This document shows positions 1 to 8,830 of a stretch of DNA of 22,363 nucleotides, piece by piece; within the stretch, counting starts at the first letter, position 1, and each line of letters begins with the position of its first letter. This DNA comes from DASSWB01 sp035705495. Its GTDB lineage: Bacteria > Bacteroidota > Bacteroidia > Flavobacteriales > Flavobacteriaceae. Below the pieces are notes generated by a model, which was not told the DNA's origin, ran no database searches, and saw nothing but the letters and a program-made list of their open reading frames with translations. The stretch spans positions 1-22,363 of the forward strand of contig DASSWB010000080.1 in assembly GCA_035705495.1 (NCBI GenBank), read 5' to 3'. The position numbers and the translations under genes are program-made.

Positions 1-905
1 GATCCTACGTCGCCTTGCAATAAACGGTTCATTTGTGCCCCACTTCCCAAATCATTTCTGATTTCTTTGATGACACGTTTTTGTGCATCGGTCAAATCGA
101 AAGGTAAATGATTGCTGTAAAATTCATTGAACAATTCTCCAACCTGATCAAAAGTGTAACCTTTTATTTTTTGCTTTCGGATCAGATTTTTAATGATCAA
201 TTGCAACTGTACATAAAAAAGTTCCTCGAATTTGAGTCGGAATTGTGCTTTTGCCAATAATTCATGGCTTTTCGGAAAATGAATATTAAAAAGTGCGTCT
301 GCTTTTGGGATCAATTTTAAATCCTGCAACAATTCCGCAGAAAGCGTTTCCAAAAATCTTCCCTGCGTTTCAATAAAAAGCTGCTGCATCAGTTTATTGA
401 CCGCGCGATTGGTCATTCCTTTGTTCGACATTTTTTCCGAAGAAGGATAAACCGGTTGCATGGCCGTCCGAAGATCTTTTTTGTAGTCTTCCAAAAGTTC
501 CATTTCCGGATGTGGCATACTGAAAACGCCGTTAAACCAATTTACTTTACCAAAAATCACATAGGGAACATTGATTTTGATACTGTCTTTGATCCATTTT
601 TGTCCGCGGAACCAAACCAATTCCATTTGTCCGGTTTCATCAACAAAATGTGCCACCAATCTTTTTCCGCGTTTCTGGTCCACCATTTTTAAATGAACCA
701 CCTTTCCAATAATTTGTACTTCCGCCGAATTCTGAACCAGATTTTTTATTTTGAAAAATCCAGTACGATCAATATATCTGTTCGGGAAAAAATTGACAAG
801 ATCTTGAAATGTAGCAATTCCCATTTCTTTCCGAAGCAATTCAGCCCGACTGGGACCCACGCCTTTTAGATACTCAATCGGAGTTTGAAGCACATTTGAA
901 TTCAT
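1..905 (-). CDS. recG: ATP-dependent DNA helicase RecG, 5' part only
   Basis: RecG remodels branched DNA (stalled forks, Holliday junctions) in recombination and repair. About 301 codons are visible, reading leftwards off the window edge. The start is the ATG at 905 (MNSNVLQTPIEYLKGVGPSR), and the KGVGP motif near residues 14-18 is typical of RecG N-termini. The middle part (about residues 50-150) fits the OB-fold wedge domain that grips the junction (VHLKMVDQKRGKRLVAHF, then GKVNWFNGVFSMPHPEME). The frame leaves the window inside the helicase Walker A region: LLQGDVG followed by a split Ser codon, matching the RecG signature LLQGDVGSGKT. The rest of the motor lies outside. The gene is transcribed away from the M1 peptidase gene across a roughly 200-base gap. 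Identity rests on family motifs, with no break in the visible frame. Confidence 0.93.
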   Translation of the reverse strand, partial: MNSNVLQTPIEYLKGVGPSRAELLRKEMGIATFQDLVNFFPNRYIDRTGFFKIKNLVQNSAEVQIIGKVVHLKMVDQKRGKRLVAHFVDETGQMELVWFRGQKWIKDSIKINVPYVIFGKVNWFNGVFSMPHPEMELLEDYKKDLRTAMQPVYPSSEKMSNKGMTNRAVNKLMQQLFIETQGRFLETLSAELLQDLKLIPKADALFNIHFPKSHELLAKAQFRLKFEELFYVQLQLIIKNLIRKQKIKGYTFDQVGELFNEFYSNHLPFDLTDAQKRVIKEIRNDLGSGAQMNRLLQGDVG

Positions 906-1101
906 GGAAACGAAGATAGAATATTCAGTTTATAAGGAAAAGAATGATAAAAAGTATTTATGGTTCTTTATGGCATTGGGTTAGATTAATTAAACTTGCG
1001 TCAAAATGAATTCAATATTTTTTAAGTTAAAAAAAGAACCAAGAGAATCAAAAGCGGTAAAATGCGTTAATTTGTACAACTATTCGTTTTTAAGCCGAAA
1101 T
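906..1101. other. Divergent intergenic region, recG / M1 peptidase
   Basis: This 196-base AT-rich gap must hold promoters for both flanking genes. The only Bacteroidota-like -7 box I see for the plus strand is TTAATTTG (1067-1074), one mismatch from TAnnTTTG, with no good -33 element. It would place transcription start near 1080. An open frame extends back to 1006 in the peptidase frame, but it reads as low-complexity sequence without protein character, so I treat it as upstream DNA. No convincing hairpin or repeat was seen. Confidence 0.4.
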
Positions 1102-3195
1102 ATGAAGCAAATTTTTTACTTGATTTTTCTCCTGTTGCCAGGTTTGAGTTGTACCGCGCAACAAACTGATTTTATCGATTTTAAAAATGTCAATGCTGAA
1201 ATATCCATTTTTCCACATCAAAAAAGCGTCGAAGGAGCCGTTACCTATAAATTCAGCTTGCTTAGAGCCGTAGATTCCGTTTTTATTGATGCTAAAAATA
1301 TGGAATTCAGTAATGTTGAGTTAAATGGCAAGAAAATAAAGCATCGCGTTACCACGGACAAACTCTGGTTGTTTTTAAATTCTAAAAATCCAGGAAATTA
1401 TATTCTGAATTTAGACTACAAAGCCAGCCCGAAACAAGCCATGTATTTTGTGGGTTGGGATTATATGGATAAGGTCAATCCGCAGGTGTGGACACAAGGG
1501 CAGGGGAGATATACTTCACACTGGCTTCCAAGTTTTGATGATTATCGGGAAAAGGCAATTTTTAATTTGACGATCGACTTTCCAAAGGACTATACGGTTA
1601 TTTCAAATGGAGTACTGAAGAAAAGACTTGTCATTAACGACAGTCTTAACAGATGGTTTTTTGATATGAAAAAACCGATGAGCAGCTATTTGGTTGCTAT
1701 TGCAGCGGGAAAATATCAATATCAAGAGATTAAAGCAAAAAGTGGGATTTCGGTTTATAATTTTTATGAACCCGATGCGGCTAACAAAGTTGAACCTACT
1801 TATAGGCATACCAAAGAAATTTTTGATTTTTTGGAAAAGGAAATTGAGGTTCCTTATCCCTGGCAAAATTACAAACAAGTTCCTGTCCAAGATTTTATTT
1901 TTGCCGGAATGGAAAACACAGGATTGACCATTTTTTCAGATTTATATATGATTGATTCCATTGGATTTGTAGATCGGAATTACGTTATGGTCAATGCACA
2001 TGAACTTGCACATCAGTGGTTTGGGGATATGGTAACAGCAAAAAATGATTCGCACCACTGGCTTCAAGAAGGTTTTGCCACGTATTATGCGCTTTTGGCG
2101 GAAAGAGAAATTTTTGGGGAGGATTATTATTACTGGAAACTTTATGAGAGCGCGACAAGATTGAAAAACAGAAGTGATTTGGGAGAAGGGGAAGCAGTTC
2201 TTAGTGATAAATCCAACTCGTTGACCTACTATCAAAAAGGTTCTTGGGTGCTGCATATGTTAAGAGAAAAAATAGGTGACGAAGCCTTTAAATCTGCCGT
2301 ACAAAATTATTTAAACAAATACGCTTATAAGAATGCGACCACTGAAAATTTTCTAAATGAAGTGGAACAGAGCAGTCAAATGAATATAAATGGATTTGTG
2401 GAAGAATGGTTAGAGGGTACGTCTTTTCCAGAAGAAGCAGCTTTTTCATCTCTGAAAAAATCCAAATTCATGCGTGAATATTTGGAACTTTCGACACTAA
2501 GGGAACTGCCTCTCGAAGAGAAATTTCAAGAATTAAATAATGCATTGGATGATTCGGCAAACTTCTACATTGGGCAAGAAGTCGTAAGCCAATTGTCGGT
2601 TCTTAATTCAGAAAAAGCACTTTTCTTGTATAAAAAAGCTTTGAAAACAAACAACACTCTGATAAGACAAGCTGTTGCTATGGGATTAAAAAAAATCCCT
2701 TTCGAGTTAAAGCAGGAATACGAAACACTCCTCCAGGACAAATCCTATGTTACACAAGAAGCGACTCTTTTTAACCTTTGGAGAAATTTTCCTGAGAATA
2801 GGATAACCTATTTGAATGACACAAAGAATTTAGTCGGATTTAACGATAAAAACCTAAGAACTTTGTGGCTGACTTTGCACTTGGCGACTCCAGATTATAG
2901 TCCGAATGAGAAATCATCTATTTTTGAAGAACTCACTGAGTATTCCGCGCCATATCATCCTCATCAGTTGAGGGTAAATGCCTTTTCCTATCTTTTCGAA
3001 CTTAATCAATTCGATCAAAAAAGTCTTAAGAATTTAATAGAAGCATGTGTGCACCAAGTTTCTAGATTTCAGATGTTTGCGAGACAGATTTTTGATGAAT
3101 TAATGCAAAGAGAAGGATATCCCGAAAAATTTGTAGTTTTAATGGATGAACTTCCACCTAAACAACGGGAATTTCTGAAGCAAAAATTGAAATAA
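1102..3195 (+). CDS. Exported M1-family zinc aminopeptidase
   Basis: This is a zinc metallopeptidase of the M1 (aminopeptidase N-like) family, which removes N-terminal residues from peptides. I chose the ATG at 1102 because it begins a classic signal peptide (MKQIFYLIFLLLPGLSCTAQ), whereas the in-frame extension to 1006 would bury it. Cleavage is likely before a Gln (CTA/QQ); a lipoprotein at the Cys is possible but the lipobox is poor. Numbering from 1102 (697 residues): the exopeptidase motif appears as GMEN at 269-272; the zinc site HELAH at 300-304 is followed after 18 residues by Glu323, an intact HExxH-x18-E. A Tyr in YYQKGSWVLH, just after the catalytic domain core, fits the transition-state Tyr. 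The C-terminal third is helical and repeat-like, as in the family. Likely periplasmic, scavenging peptides. The stop overlaps the next start by one base. Confidence 0.9.
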   Translation: MKQIFYLIFLLLPGLSCTAQQTDFIDFKNVNAEISIFPHQKSVEGAVTYKFSLLRAVDSVFIDAKNMEFSNVELNGKKIKHRVTTDKLWLFLNSKNPGNYILNLDYKASPKQAMYFVGWDYMDKVNPQVWTQGQGRYTSHWLPSFDDYREKAIFNLTIDFPKDYTVISNGVLKKRLVINDSLNRWFFDMKKPMSSYLVAIAAGKYQYQEIKAKSGISVYNFYEPDAANKVEPTYRHTKEIFDFLEKEIEVPYPWQNYKQVPVQDFIFAGMENTGLTIFSDLYMIDSIGFVDRNYVMVNAHELAHQWFGDMVTAKNDSHHWLQEGFATYYALLAEREIFGEDYYYWKLYESATRLKNRSDLGEGEAVLSDKSNSLTYYQKGSWVLHMLREKIGDEAFKSAVQNYLNKYAYKNATTENFLNEVEQSSQMNINGFVEEWLEGTSFPEEAAFSSLKKSKFMREYLELSTLRELPLEEKFQELNNALDDSANFYIGQEVVSQLSVLNSEKALFLYKKALKTNNTLIRQAVAMGLKKIPFELKQEYETLLQDKSYVTQEATLFNLWRNFPENRITYLNDTKNLVGFNDKNLRTLWLTLHLATPDYSPNEKSSIFEELTEYSAPYHPHQLRVNAFSYLFELNQFDQKSLKNLIEACVHQVSRFQMFARQIFDELMQREGYPEKFVVLMDELPPKQREFLKQKLK

Positions 3196-4118
3196 TGCGT
3201 GCATTGGTAATTTCGGGCGGGGGCAGCAAAGGAGCATTTGCTGGCGGAGTAGCCCAATATTTAATAGAAGAGGAAGGACATCAATATGATCTTTATTTGG
3301 GTACTTCAACCGGAAGTTTGTTAATTCCTCATTTGGCAGAAGGAAATATCAAAAAGATCTATGATATCTACACCAATGTTACACAAAGGAAAATTTTTAA
3401 TATAAATCCCTTTGTTCTCAAACACAAGGAGGGAAGGGAATACGTTTCCATTAACTACTTCAACATGTTACTGCAATTCGTGAAAAAGAAAAGGACTTTT
3501 GGTGAAAGCAATAATTTACGAAAACACATCAAGAGACATTTTTCGGCAGCAAATTTTGAAGCTGTAAAATCAAAAGCCAAAGATGTTGTTGTCACTGTAA
3601 GTAATCTCTCGAAAAATAGGGTTGAATATAAATCCATACAAGAATGTTCATATGAAGATTTTTGCGATTGGGTTTGGATTAGTTGCAACTACATTCCTTT
3701 TATGTCATTGGCCACCAAAAATGGTTGTGAATACGCCGATGGCGGTTTAGGTTGTGTGGTTCCTATTAGGGAAGCAATAAAAAGAGGCGCTACAAAAGTG
3801 GATGCAATTATTTTGGAAGCCGAAAATCCTGAAGTAAACAATGTGCTTGGAAAAAATCCATTTTCCTTAATGATAAATCTTTTTTCTTTTCTGCTGGATC
3901 AAGTCGAGTTTCATGATGTTGTTGAAGGTAAATTGGCGGCATTGAACAAAGAAGTTTCTTTAAACACCTACTACACACCCACAAAATTGACAGAAAATTC
4001 TCTGGTCTTTAACAAAAAGGACATGAAAGAGTGGTGGGAGCAAGGTTTTGAATATGCACGCGAAAAAGCCAGAATAGACAGGGTGGAAGTGTTAAAACGA
4101 ATGGATACTTCGGCTTGA
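3195..4118 (+). CDS. Patatin-like phospholipase family protein
   Basis: This is predicted to be a serine acyl-hydrolase of the patatin fold acting on phospholipids or other acyl esters. The 307-residue protein has the oxyanion-hole motif GGGSKG at 8-13, the nucleophile elbow GTSTG with Ser38, and the dyad Asp in DGG (Asp182). All catalytic elements are therefore intact. There is no signal peptide and no clear membrane span, so it is probably cytoplasmic or loosely membrane-associated; a patatin/BamA-like two-domain form is excluded because there is no C-terminal barrel. Its ATG overlaps the stop of the upstream peptidase (TAATG), which points to translational coupling. The stop codon abuts the stop codon of the convergent gene with no spacer. 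The substrate cannot be told from the sequence. Confidence 0.88.
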   Translation: MRALVISGGGSKGAFAGGVAQYLIEEEGHQYDLYLGTSTGSLLIPHLAEGNIKKIYDIYTNVTQRKIFNINPFVLKHKEGREYVSINYFNMLLQFVKKKRTFGESNNLRKHIKRHFSAANFEAVKSKAKDVVVTVSNLSKNRVEYKSIQECSYEDFCDWVWISCNYIPFMSLATKNGCEYADGGLGCVVPIREAIKRGATKVDAIILEAENPEVNNVLGKNPFSLMINLFSFLLDQVEFHDVVEGKLAALNKEVSLNTYYTPTKLTENSLVFNKKDMKEWWEQGFEYAREKARIDRVEVLKRMDTSA

Positions 4119-4637
4119 TTAAAACAATTCACGAACCTCTTTTTTCACAAAAGCGAGTCCCGTTTCACTAGGAGGATGGTTGTCAAAAAGATCGGTTAAA
4201 ATTACTTCCCTTAATTTATTCGAGTTCTCAATTTTATCACTCATATTAGTCCTTCTGATAATCGAAATAGTAGCATTTTTTGAAGCTCTCACCGCATTCC
4301 AACATTGATCGCTCACATAAATTTGTTGGGCCAAATTGTGTTCAAACTCCTGCTCGATATGCCGGATTAAGAGTCGTTCATAATCTTCTTTATTTGAAGA
4401 CACAGGGTTTACCCTCAATAAAAGATTGCCTGGGGATATTCTTTCCAAAAATAAGGATAATCGTTCGTAGGCTTGTAGTCTTAAAGGCAAAGACTGCTTC
4501 TGATTTTCTTTATGAAGGATAAATCTTCTTCTTTTTTCTTCATTTGAAGTATGAAGGCTAAAAAAATAATATGAAACCAAACCAACCACAATTGCTGGTA
4601 GGAGATAAAAAAATAATTGTAAAAAATCGTTTTCCAT
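4119..4637 (-). CDS. Small membrane-anchored protein of unknown function
   Basis: I do not recognise a characterised family. The 172-residue product has one N-terminal membrane segment (about residues 6-27, LQLFFYLLPAIVVGLVSYYF). A basic stretch follows (EEKRRRF), then a soluble, mostly helical domain rich in charged residues, with a conserved-looking core around LRLQAYERLSLFLERISP and FEHNLAQQIYVSDQCW. The topology suggests the C-terminal domain is cytoplasmic (positive-inside rule). It starts 3 bases after the stop of the glutamate-synthase-like gene, so the two are almost certainly one transcript and perhaps partners. My recollection is that such proteins are common and uncharacterised in Flavobacteriia. 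The gene is intact and ends flush against the patatin gene. Confidence 0.75.
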   Translation of the reverse strand: MENDFLQLFFYLLPAIVVGLVSYYFFSLHTSNEEKRRRFILHKENQKQSLPLRLQAYERLSLFLERISPGNLLLRVNPVSSNKEDYERLLIRHIEQEFEHNLAQQIYVSDQCWNAVRASKNATISIIRRTNMSDKIENSNKLREVILTDLFDNHPPSETGLAFVKKEVRELF

Positions 4638-4640
4638 AGG

Positions 4641-6260
4641 TTAATCGTCAGATACTGAGGTTTCCTCGGTTTCTACTTCTTTCACTTCGGCTTTTTCACC
4701 TTTAGCTCGAGGACCGCCTAAATGTGGGCATTCCTGAAGGGTTTTTACCGAGTCGAAAGGTACTTTTTCTTTCTCATATCCAAAAGTTTTTTCTAGGGAT
4801 TGGGCCAAAATATGATCACTTGAATTGATTTCGACATCTGTCATGGTAAATTGGCATGGATGTTCATACCCACATGCATGAGTGATTTCCATTAATTCTT
4901 TTTTAAAATTGGTAAAATAAAAATTGACTCGTTCGGATTTGTCTTTTATATTAATACCTCTTTGAAGCCATTTATTTTGAGTAGCGATTCCCGCCGGACA
5001 AGTATTTGTATGGCAAGATTGCGCTTGAATGCATCCAATACTTAACATTGCTTCCCTTGCCACGTTGATTAAATCTGCGCCCATAGCGAATGCCATGGCT
5101 GCTTTTGCAGGAAAACCTAATTTTCCACTAGCGATAAAGACAATTCTTTCGACCAATCCTTTTTCCAAGAATAATTTATAAATATCAGTAAAACCGTAAA
5201 TAAAAGGAAGTGCAACATGATCAGCAAAACTCGGCGGAGCTGCACCAGTTCCTCCTTCGCCACCATCAATAGAAATAAAATCCGGACCTCTATTTGTTCT
5301 TTTCATGACATCTGCCAGTTCTATCCATTGACTCAGTTTGCCAATTGCTGCTTTTATTCCAACAGGAATCCCGGTCGCATTTGCAACAGCTTCGATGAAA
5401 TCGACCATTTCTTCAGTATTGGAAAAAGCAGTATGTGTCGCTGGGGAAAGTACATCCTTTCCTAGAGGGACATGACGTATCCTAGCAATTTCCGGGGTGA
5501 TTTTGGATGCGGGCAGGACACCACCTTTTCCAGGTTTCGCACCTTGGGAAAGTTTAATTTCAATGGCCCGTATTTGTGGATTGTCTTTTACCATTGCGAC
5601 CATTTTTTCCATTGAAAATAATCCGTTTTCATCCCTTACGCCAAAATATGCTGTACCCATCTGAAATACCACATCGGCTCCTTTTTTATGATAATCAGAA
5701 ATTCCGCCTTCACCCGTATTGTGGTATGCATAAGCTTTTTTGCAACCTTCGTTAATAGATTCTATTGCCCTTGCTGATAAAGAACCAAAACTCATTGCAG
5801 AAACATTGATTACAGATGCAGGTCGGTAAGGTCTTCTTCTTTTGTTGTAGGATCCCATCACTTTTGCACATGCCACAAAATTTGGATCTTCTTTATTGGG
5901 ATGTCCTGGAGGTAGGGAAAACGGAAACATTGCATGATTCAAAAAAATATAATTGACTTCGTAAATGTCTTGGTCTGTTCCAAACCCTTCATAGTTGTTT
6001 TGGTTTTTTGCCGATGCATAAATCCATCCTCTTTCTACCCGATTAAATGGGCGCTCTTCCCTATTTCCCGCAACTATATATTGACGTATTTCAGGCCCAA
6101 TACTTTCCAGAAAATATCTCAAATGTCCCACCACCGGGAAATTATGTAGAATAATGTGTTTTTTATTTATTAAAACGTCATAGATAGCAACTGACACAAT
6201 AAAAATAAGAACCCAACCCCACCAAGGAATGGAGGCAAGAATATCAACAAAGGAATTCAT
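4641..6260 (-). CDS. FMN/Fe-S glutamate-synthase-like membrane protein
   Basis: This is a stand-alone version of the synthase domain of glutamate synthase, 539 residues, lacking both the glutaminase domain and an NADPH-binding subunit. Residues 12-31 form a membrane segment (IPWWGWVLIFIVSVAIYDVL), so it is probably anchored on the cytoplasmic face. FMN-barrel motifs are visible: SAMSFGSLS at 154-162, IKLSQGAKPGKGG at 235-247 and IDGGEGGTGAAP at 331-342. The Fe-S motif C-x5-C-x4-C (Cys410, Cys416, Cys421, the last in CPAGIATQ) matches the 3Fe-4S site of GltB. The known family reaction is 2-oxoglutarate plus ammonia to glutamate, but for these short membrane forms neither substrate nor electron donor is established, so the true role is open. 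The downstream small membrane protein is in the same operon. Confidence 0.88.
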   Translation of the reverse strand: MNSFVDILASIPWWGWVLIFIVSVAIYDVLINKKHIILHNFPVVGHLRYFLESIGPEIRQYIVAGNREERPFNRVERGWIYASAKNQNNYEGFGTDQDIYEVNYIFLNHAMFPFSLPPGHPNKEDPNFVACAKVMGSYNKRRRPYRPASVINVSAMSFGSLSARAIESINEGCKKAYAYHNTGEGGISDYHKKGADVVFQMGTAYFGVRDENGLFSMEKMVAMVKDNPQIRAIEIKLSQGAKPGKGGVLPASKITPEIARIRHVPLGKDVLSPATHTAFSNTEEMVDFIEAVANATGIPVGIKAAIGKLSQWIELADVMKRTNRGPDFISIDGGEGGTGAAPPSFADHVALPFIYGFTDIYKLFLEKGLVERIVFIASGKLGFPAKAAMAFAMGADLINVAREAMLSIGCIQAQSCHTNTCPAGIATQNKWLQRGINIKDKSERVNFYFTNFKKELMEITHACGYEHPCQFTMTDVEINSSDHILAQSLEKTFGYEKEKVPFDSVKTLQECPHLGGPRAKGEKAEVKEVETEETSVSDD

Positions 6261-6432
6261 TTTTTCAATTTAAAAAAAGTTTCTTTCCAAGTTATATTAT
6301 TTATGGCAGGAAATGAAAACTTTTAACGATTTATAACAAATTTGCTGATGTAAACGCTCCTGTTTTTTAGCTTGATTATATATGATTTTGCATCAATTTT
6401 AGTTATTTTCACGGCTCAAAAGAAGGATTGAT
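6261..6432. other. Divergent intergenic region with possible uvrD promoter
   Basis: This 172-base AT-rich gap lies between divergent genes. For the plus strand the best -7 candidate is TGATTTTG at 6383-6390, one mismatch from TAnnTTTG, but no proper -33 TTTG sits at the right distance. For the minus strand I see no convincing box. No hairpins of note. Confidence 0.35.
6421..6427 (+). promoter_or_regulatory. Shine-Dalgarno supporting a TTG start
   Basis: AGAAGGA lies five bases upstream of the TTG at 6433. Strong Shine-Dalgarno sequences are unusual in Bacteroidota, so its presence here both fixes the helicase start and may compensate for the weak start codon. Confidence 0.6.
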
Positions 6433-8754
6433 TTGGATTCATATTTAGCTGAACTTAACGAAGCTCAAAGAGCACCCGTATTACAAAAAGACGGGCCAAT
6501 GATAATAATTGCTGGGGCAGGATCTGGAAAAACCCGTGTGCTTACTTATAGAATTGCGTATTTAATGAAGAAAGGCGTGGATCCGTTCAATATCCTAGCG
6601 CTTACTTTTACCAACAAGGCCGCAAAAGAAATGAAAAAGCGAATTGCGCAGATTGTTGGCAATAGCGAAGCGAAGAATTTGTGGATGGGGACGTTTCATT
6701 CGGTTTTTGCGCGAATTCTACGCCATGAAGCGGATAAACTTGGTTACCCTTCAAATTTCACTATTTACGATACTCAAGATTCGCAACGATTAATTGCTTC
6801 CATCATAAAAGAAATGGGACTGGACAAAGATATATACAAATATAAACAGGTCTATTCACGGATTTCATCCTATAAAAACAGCTTGATTACGGTTCGTGCA
6901 TATTTTCAGAATCAGGAATTGCAAGAGTCTGATGCCATGTCCAAAAAACCTAGATTGGGCGAGATTTACAAAAATTATGTGGATCGTTGTTTTAAAGCCG
7001 GTGCAATGGATTTTGATGATTTGTTGTTGAAAACCAATGAACTTTTAAACAGGTTTCCAGAAGTGCTGGCCAAATACCAAGCCCGATTCAAATATATTAT
7101 GGTTGATGAGTATCAAGATACAAATCATAGTCAGTATTTAATTGTAAGGGCCTTGAGTGATAGGTTTCAAAATATTTGTGTGGTTGGGGATGATGCGCAA
7201 AGTATCTATGCTTTTAGAGGTGCGAACATTAATAACATTTTGAATTTTCAGAAAGATTATGAAAATGTTGCGACTTTCAGGCTAGAACAAAATTATCGTT
7301 CTACCAAAAATATTGTTCTTGCCGCCAACAGTGTCATCGAAAAAAACAAAGAACGACTGGACAAAGTGGTGTGGACCGCAAATGACGAGGGCCCTAAAAT
7401 TATTGTCAACAGGCTGATCAACGATGGGGAAGAGGGTAGGTTCGTAGCGAGTTCGATATTTGAAAATCAGATGCAAAATCAACTTCGGAATTCTGATTTT
7501 GCCATTTTGTATAGAACCAATGCCCAAAGTAGGGCCATAGAGGATGCGCTTCGGAAGAAGGATATTAAATACCGCATTTACGGCGGATTGTCTTTTTACC
7601 AACGGAAAGAAATCAAAGATGTGCTTGCCTATTTGCGACTTTTGATTAATCCCAAGGATGAAGAAGCGTTATTCCGAGTCATTAATTATCCGTCAAGAGG
7701 AATTGGTCAAACTACCTTGGATAAATTACGGATTGCTGCAAATCAATATGATAAAACCGTTTTTGAAATTATTGAAAATATTGATTTTTTAAATTTAAAA
7801 ATCAACTCCGGAACCAAGAGCAAATTGACCAATTTTGTCAATATGATGAAGAGCTTCAATATTCTTGCTGAAAATGCCGATGCTTTTACTGTGGCCGACA
7901 CGGTGGCCAAAAAAACAGGTTTGGTTCAAGAATTGAAAAAAGATGGTACTCCGGAAGGAGTTGCGAGAATTGAGAATATCGAAGAATTGCTGAATGGGAT
8001 CAAGGATTTTGTGGAAGGACAAAAAGAGTTGGCGGAAACCACAGGATCATTGGCTGAATTTCTTGAAGATGTTGCGCTCGCAACCGATATGGATAAAGAC
8101 GTTGGAGACGATGATCGAGTCGCTTTAATGACGATTCACATGGCGAAAGGTTTGGAATTTCCAATTGTTTATATCGTAGGAATGGAGGAAGATCTTTTTC
8201 CAAGTGCCATGAGCATGAATACTAGAACCGAACTTGAAGAAGAAAGGAGATTGTTCTATGTGGCACTTACCAGAGCCGAAAAACAAGCGTATCTCACCTA
8301 TACACAATCTCGTTATCGTTGGGGAAAATTAATTGATGCAGAACCAAGCAGGTTTATTGAAGAAATTGAAGATGAATACTTGGATTTCATGGTGCCGCAA
8401 GATGCTTACAAGTATAAATCATTGATTGATACCGATATTTTCGGAGAAGTTGACAAATCAAAATTAAGACAACAAAAACCAGTGAACGGGAATCCGCCCG
8501 TAGGAAATAAACCTACTGAAAATCAATTGCGAAAATTGAGAAAGTTACGCCCGGAATCGTCATCTGTTGCTCCTGCTGAACCCTTGGATAAAAATATTCA
8601 ACCAGGAAGAATTGTTGAGCATTTACGATTTGGTAAAGGAACAATTTTAAAATTGGAAGGCGTGGGACAAGATAAAAAAGCGGAAATCGATTTTGAAAAT
8701 GGAGGAATTAAAAAACTACTTCTTCGTTTTGCAAAATTGAAGATGCTTGATTAA
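6433..8754 (+). CDS. UvrD/PcrA-family superfamily 1 DNA helicase
   Basis: This is a 3'-5' ATP-dependent DNA helicase of the UvrD/PcrA family (773 residues), acting in excision repair, replication restart and clearing of DNA-bound proteins. The start is a TTG (MDSYLAELNEAQ), chosen because the NEAQ Q-motif region begins right after it and a Shine-Dalgarno lies in position; no in-frame ATG precedes it. Walker A is GAGSGKT (28-34, Lys33); Walker B/DExx is DEYQD from residue 225. Later motifs are QNYRST, MTIHMAKGLEFP and VALTRAEK. The C-terminal 50 residues (PGRIVEHLRFGKGTILKLEG) form the Tudor-like domain that contacts RNA polymerase in PcrA/UvrD. All motor motifs are intact. It ends at a bidirectional terminator. 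UvrD versus PcrA naming cannot be settled from sequence alone. Confidence 0.95.
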   Translation: MDSYLAELNEAQRAPVLQKDGPMIIIAGAGSGKTRVLTYRIAYLMKKGVDPFNILALTFTNKAAKEMKKRIAQIVGNSEAKNLWMGTFHSVFARILRHEADKLGYPSNFTIYDTQDSQRLIASIIKEMGLDKDIYKYKQVYSRISSYKNSLITVRAYFQNQELQESDAMSKKPRLGEIYKNYVDRCFKAGAMDFDDLLLKTNELLNRFPEVLAKYQARFKYIMVDEYQDTNHSQYLIVRALSDRFQNICVVGDDAQSIYAFRGANINNILNFQKDYENVATFRLEQNYRSTKNIVLAANSVIEKNKERLDKVVWTANDEGPKIIVNRLINDGEEGRFVASSIFENQMQNQLRNSDFAILYRTNAQSRAIEDALRKKDIKYRIYGGLSFYQRKEIKDVLAYLRLLINPKDEEALFRVINYPSRGIGQTTLDKLRIAANQYDKTVFEIIENIDFLNLKINSGTKSKLTNFVNMMKSFNILAENADAFTVADTVAKKTGLVQELKKDGTPEGVARIENIEELLNGIKDFVEGQKELAETTGSLAEFLEDVALATDMDKDVGDDDRVALMTIHMAKGLEFPIVYIVGMEEDLFPSAMSMNTRTELEEERRLFYVALTRAEKQAYLTYTQSRYRWGKLIDAEPSRFIEEIEDEYLDFMVPQDAYKYKSLIDTDIFGEVDKSKLRQQKPVNGNPPVGNKPTENQLRKLRKLRPESSSVAPAEPLDKNIQPGRIVEHLRFGKGTILKLEGVGQDKKAEIDFENGGIKKLLLRFAKLKMLD

Positions 8755-8783
8755 ATTAAATATTATCTTATATTTTTAAAACC

Positions 8784-8812
8784 AAAAAAGCTCCACATCG
8801 TGGAGCTTTTTT
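8784..8812. terminator. Bidirectional rho-independent terminator
   Basis: Perfect 13-base arms (8784-8796 and 8800-8812) flank a 3-base loop (ATC). The GC-rich stem GCTCCAC is bracketed by six A on the left and six T on the right, so it works on both strands. It serves the convergent helicase (plus) and rplS (minus). Confidence 0.92.
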
Positions 8813-8830
8813 AATAATAGAATTTGAAGA

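Noticed and set aside
456..692. Open frame on the plus strand within recG
   Set aside because: It is antisense to a clear RecG coding region and has no family features.
1006..1101. N-terminal extension of the M1 peptidase (32 codons before the ATG at 1102)
   Set aside because: It would bury a clear signal peptide, has no protein-like character, and overlaps the only promoter candidate.
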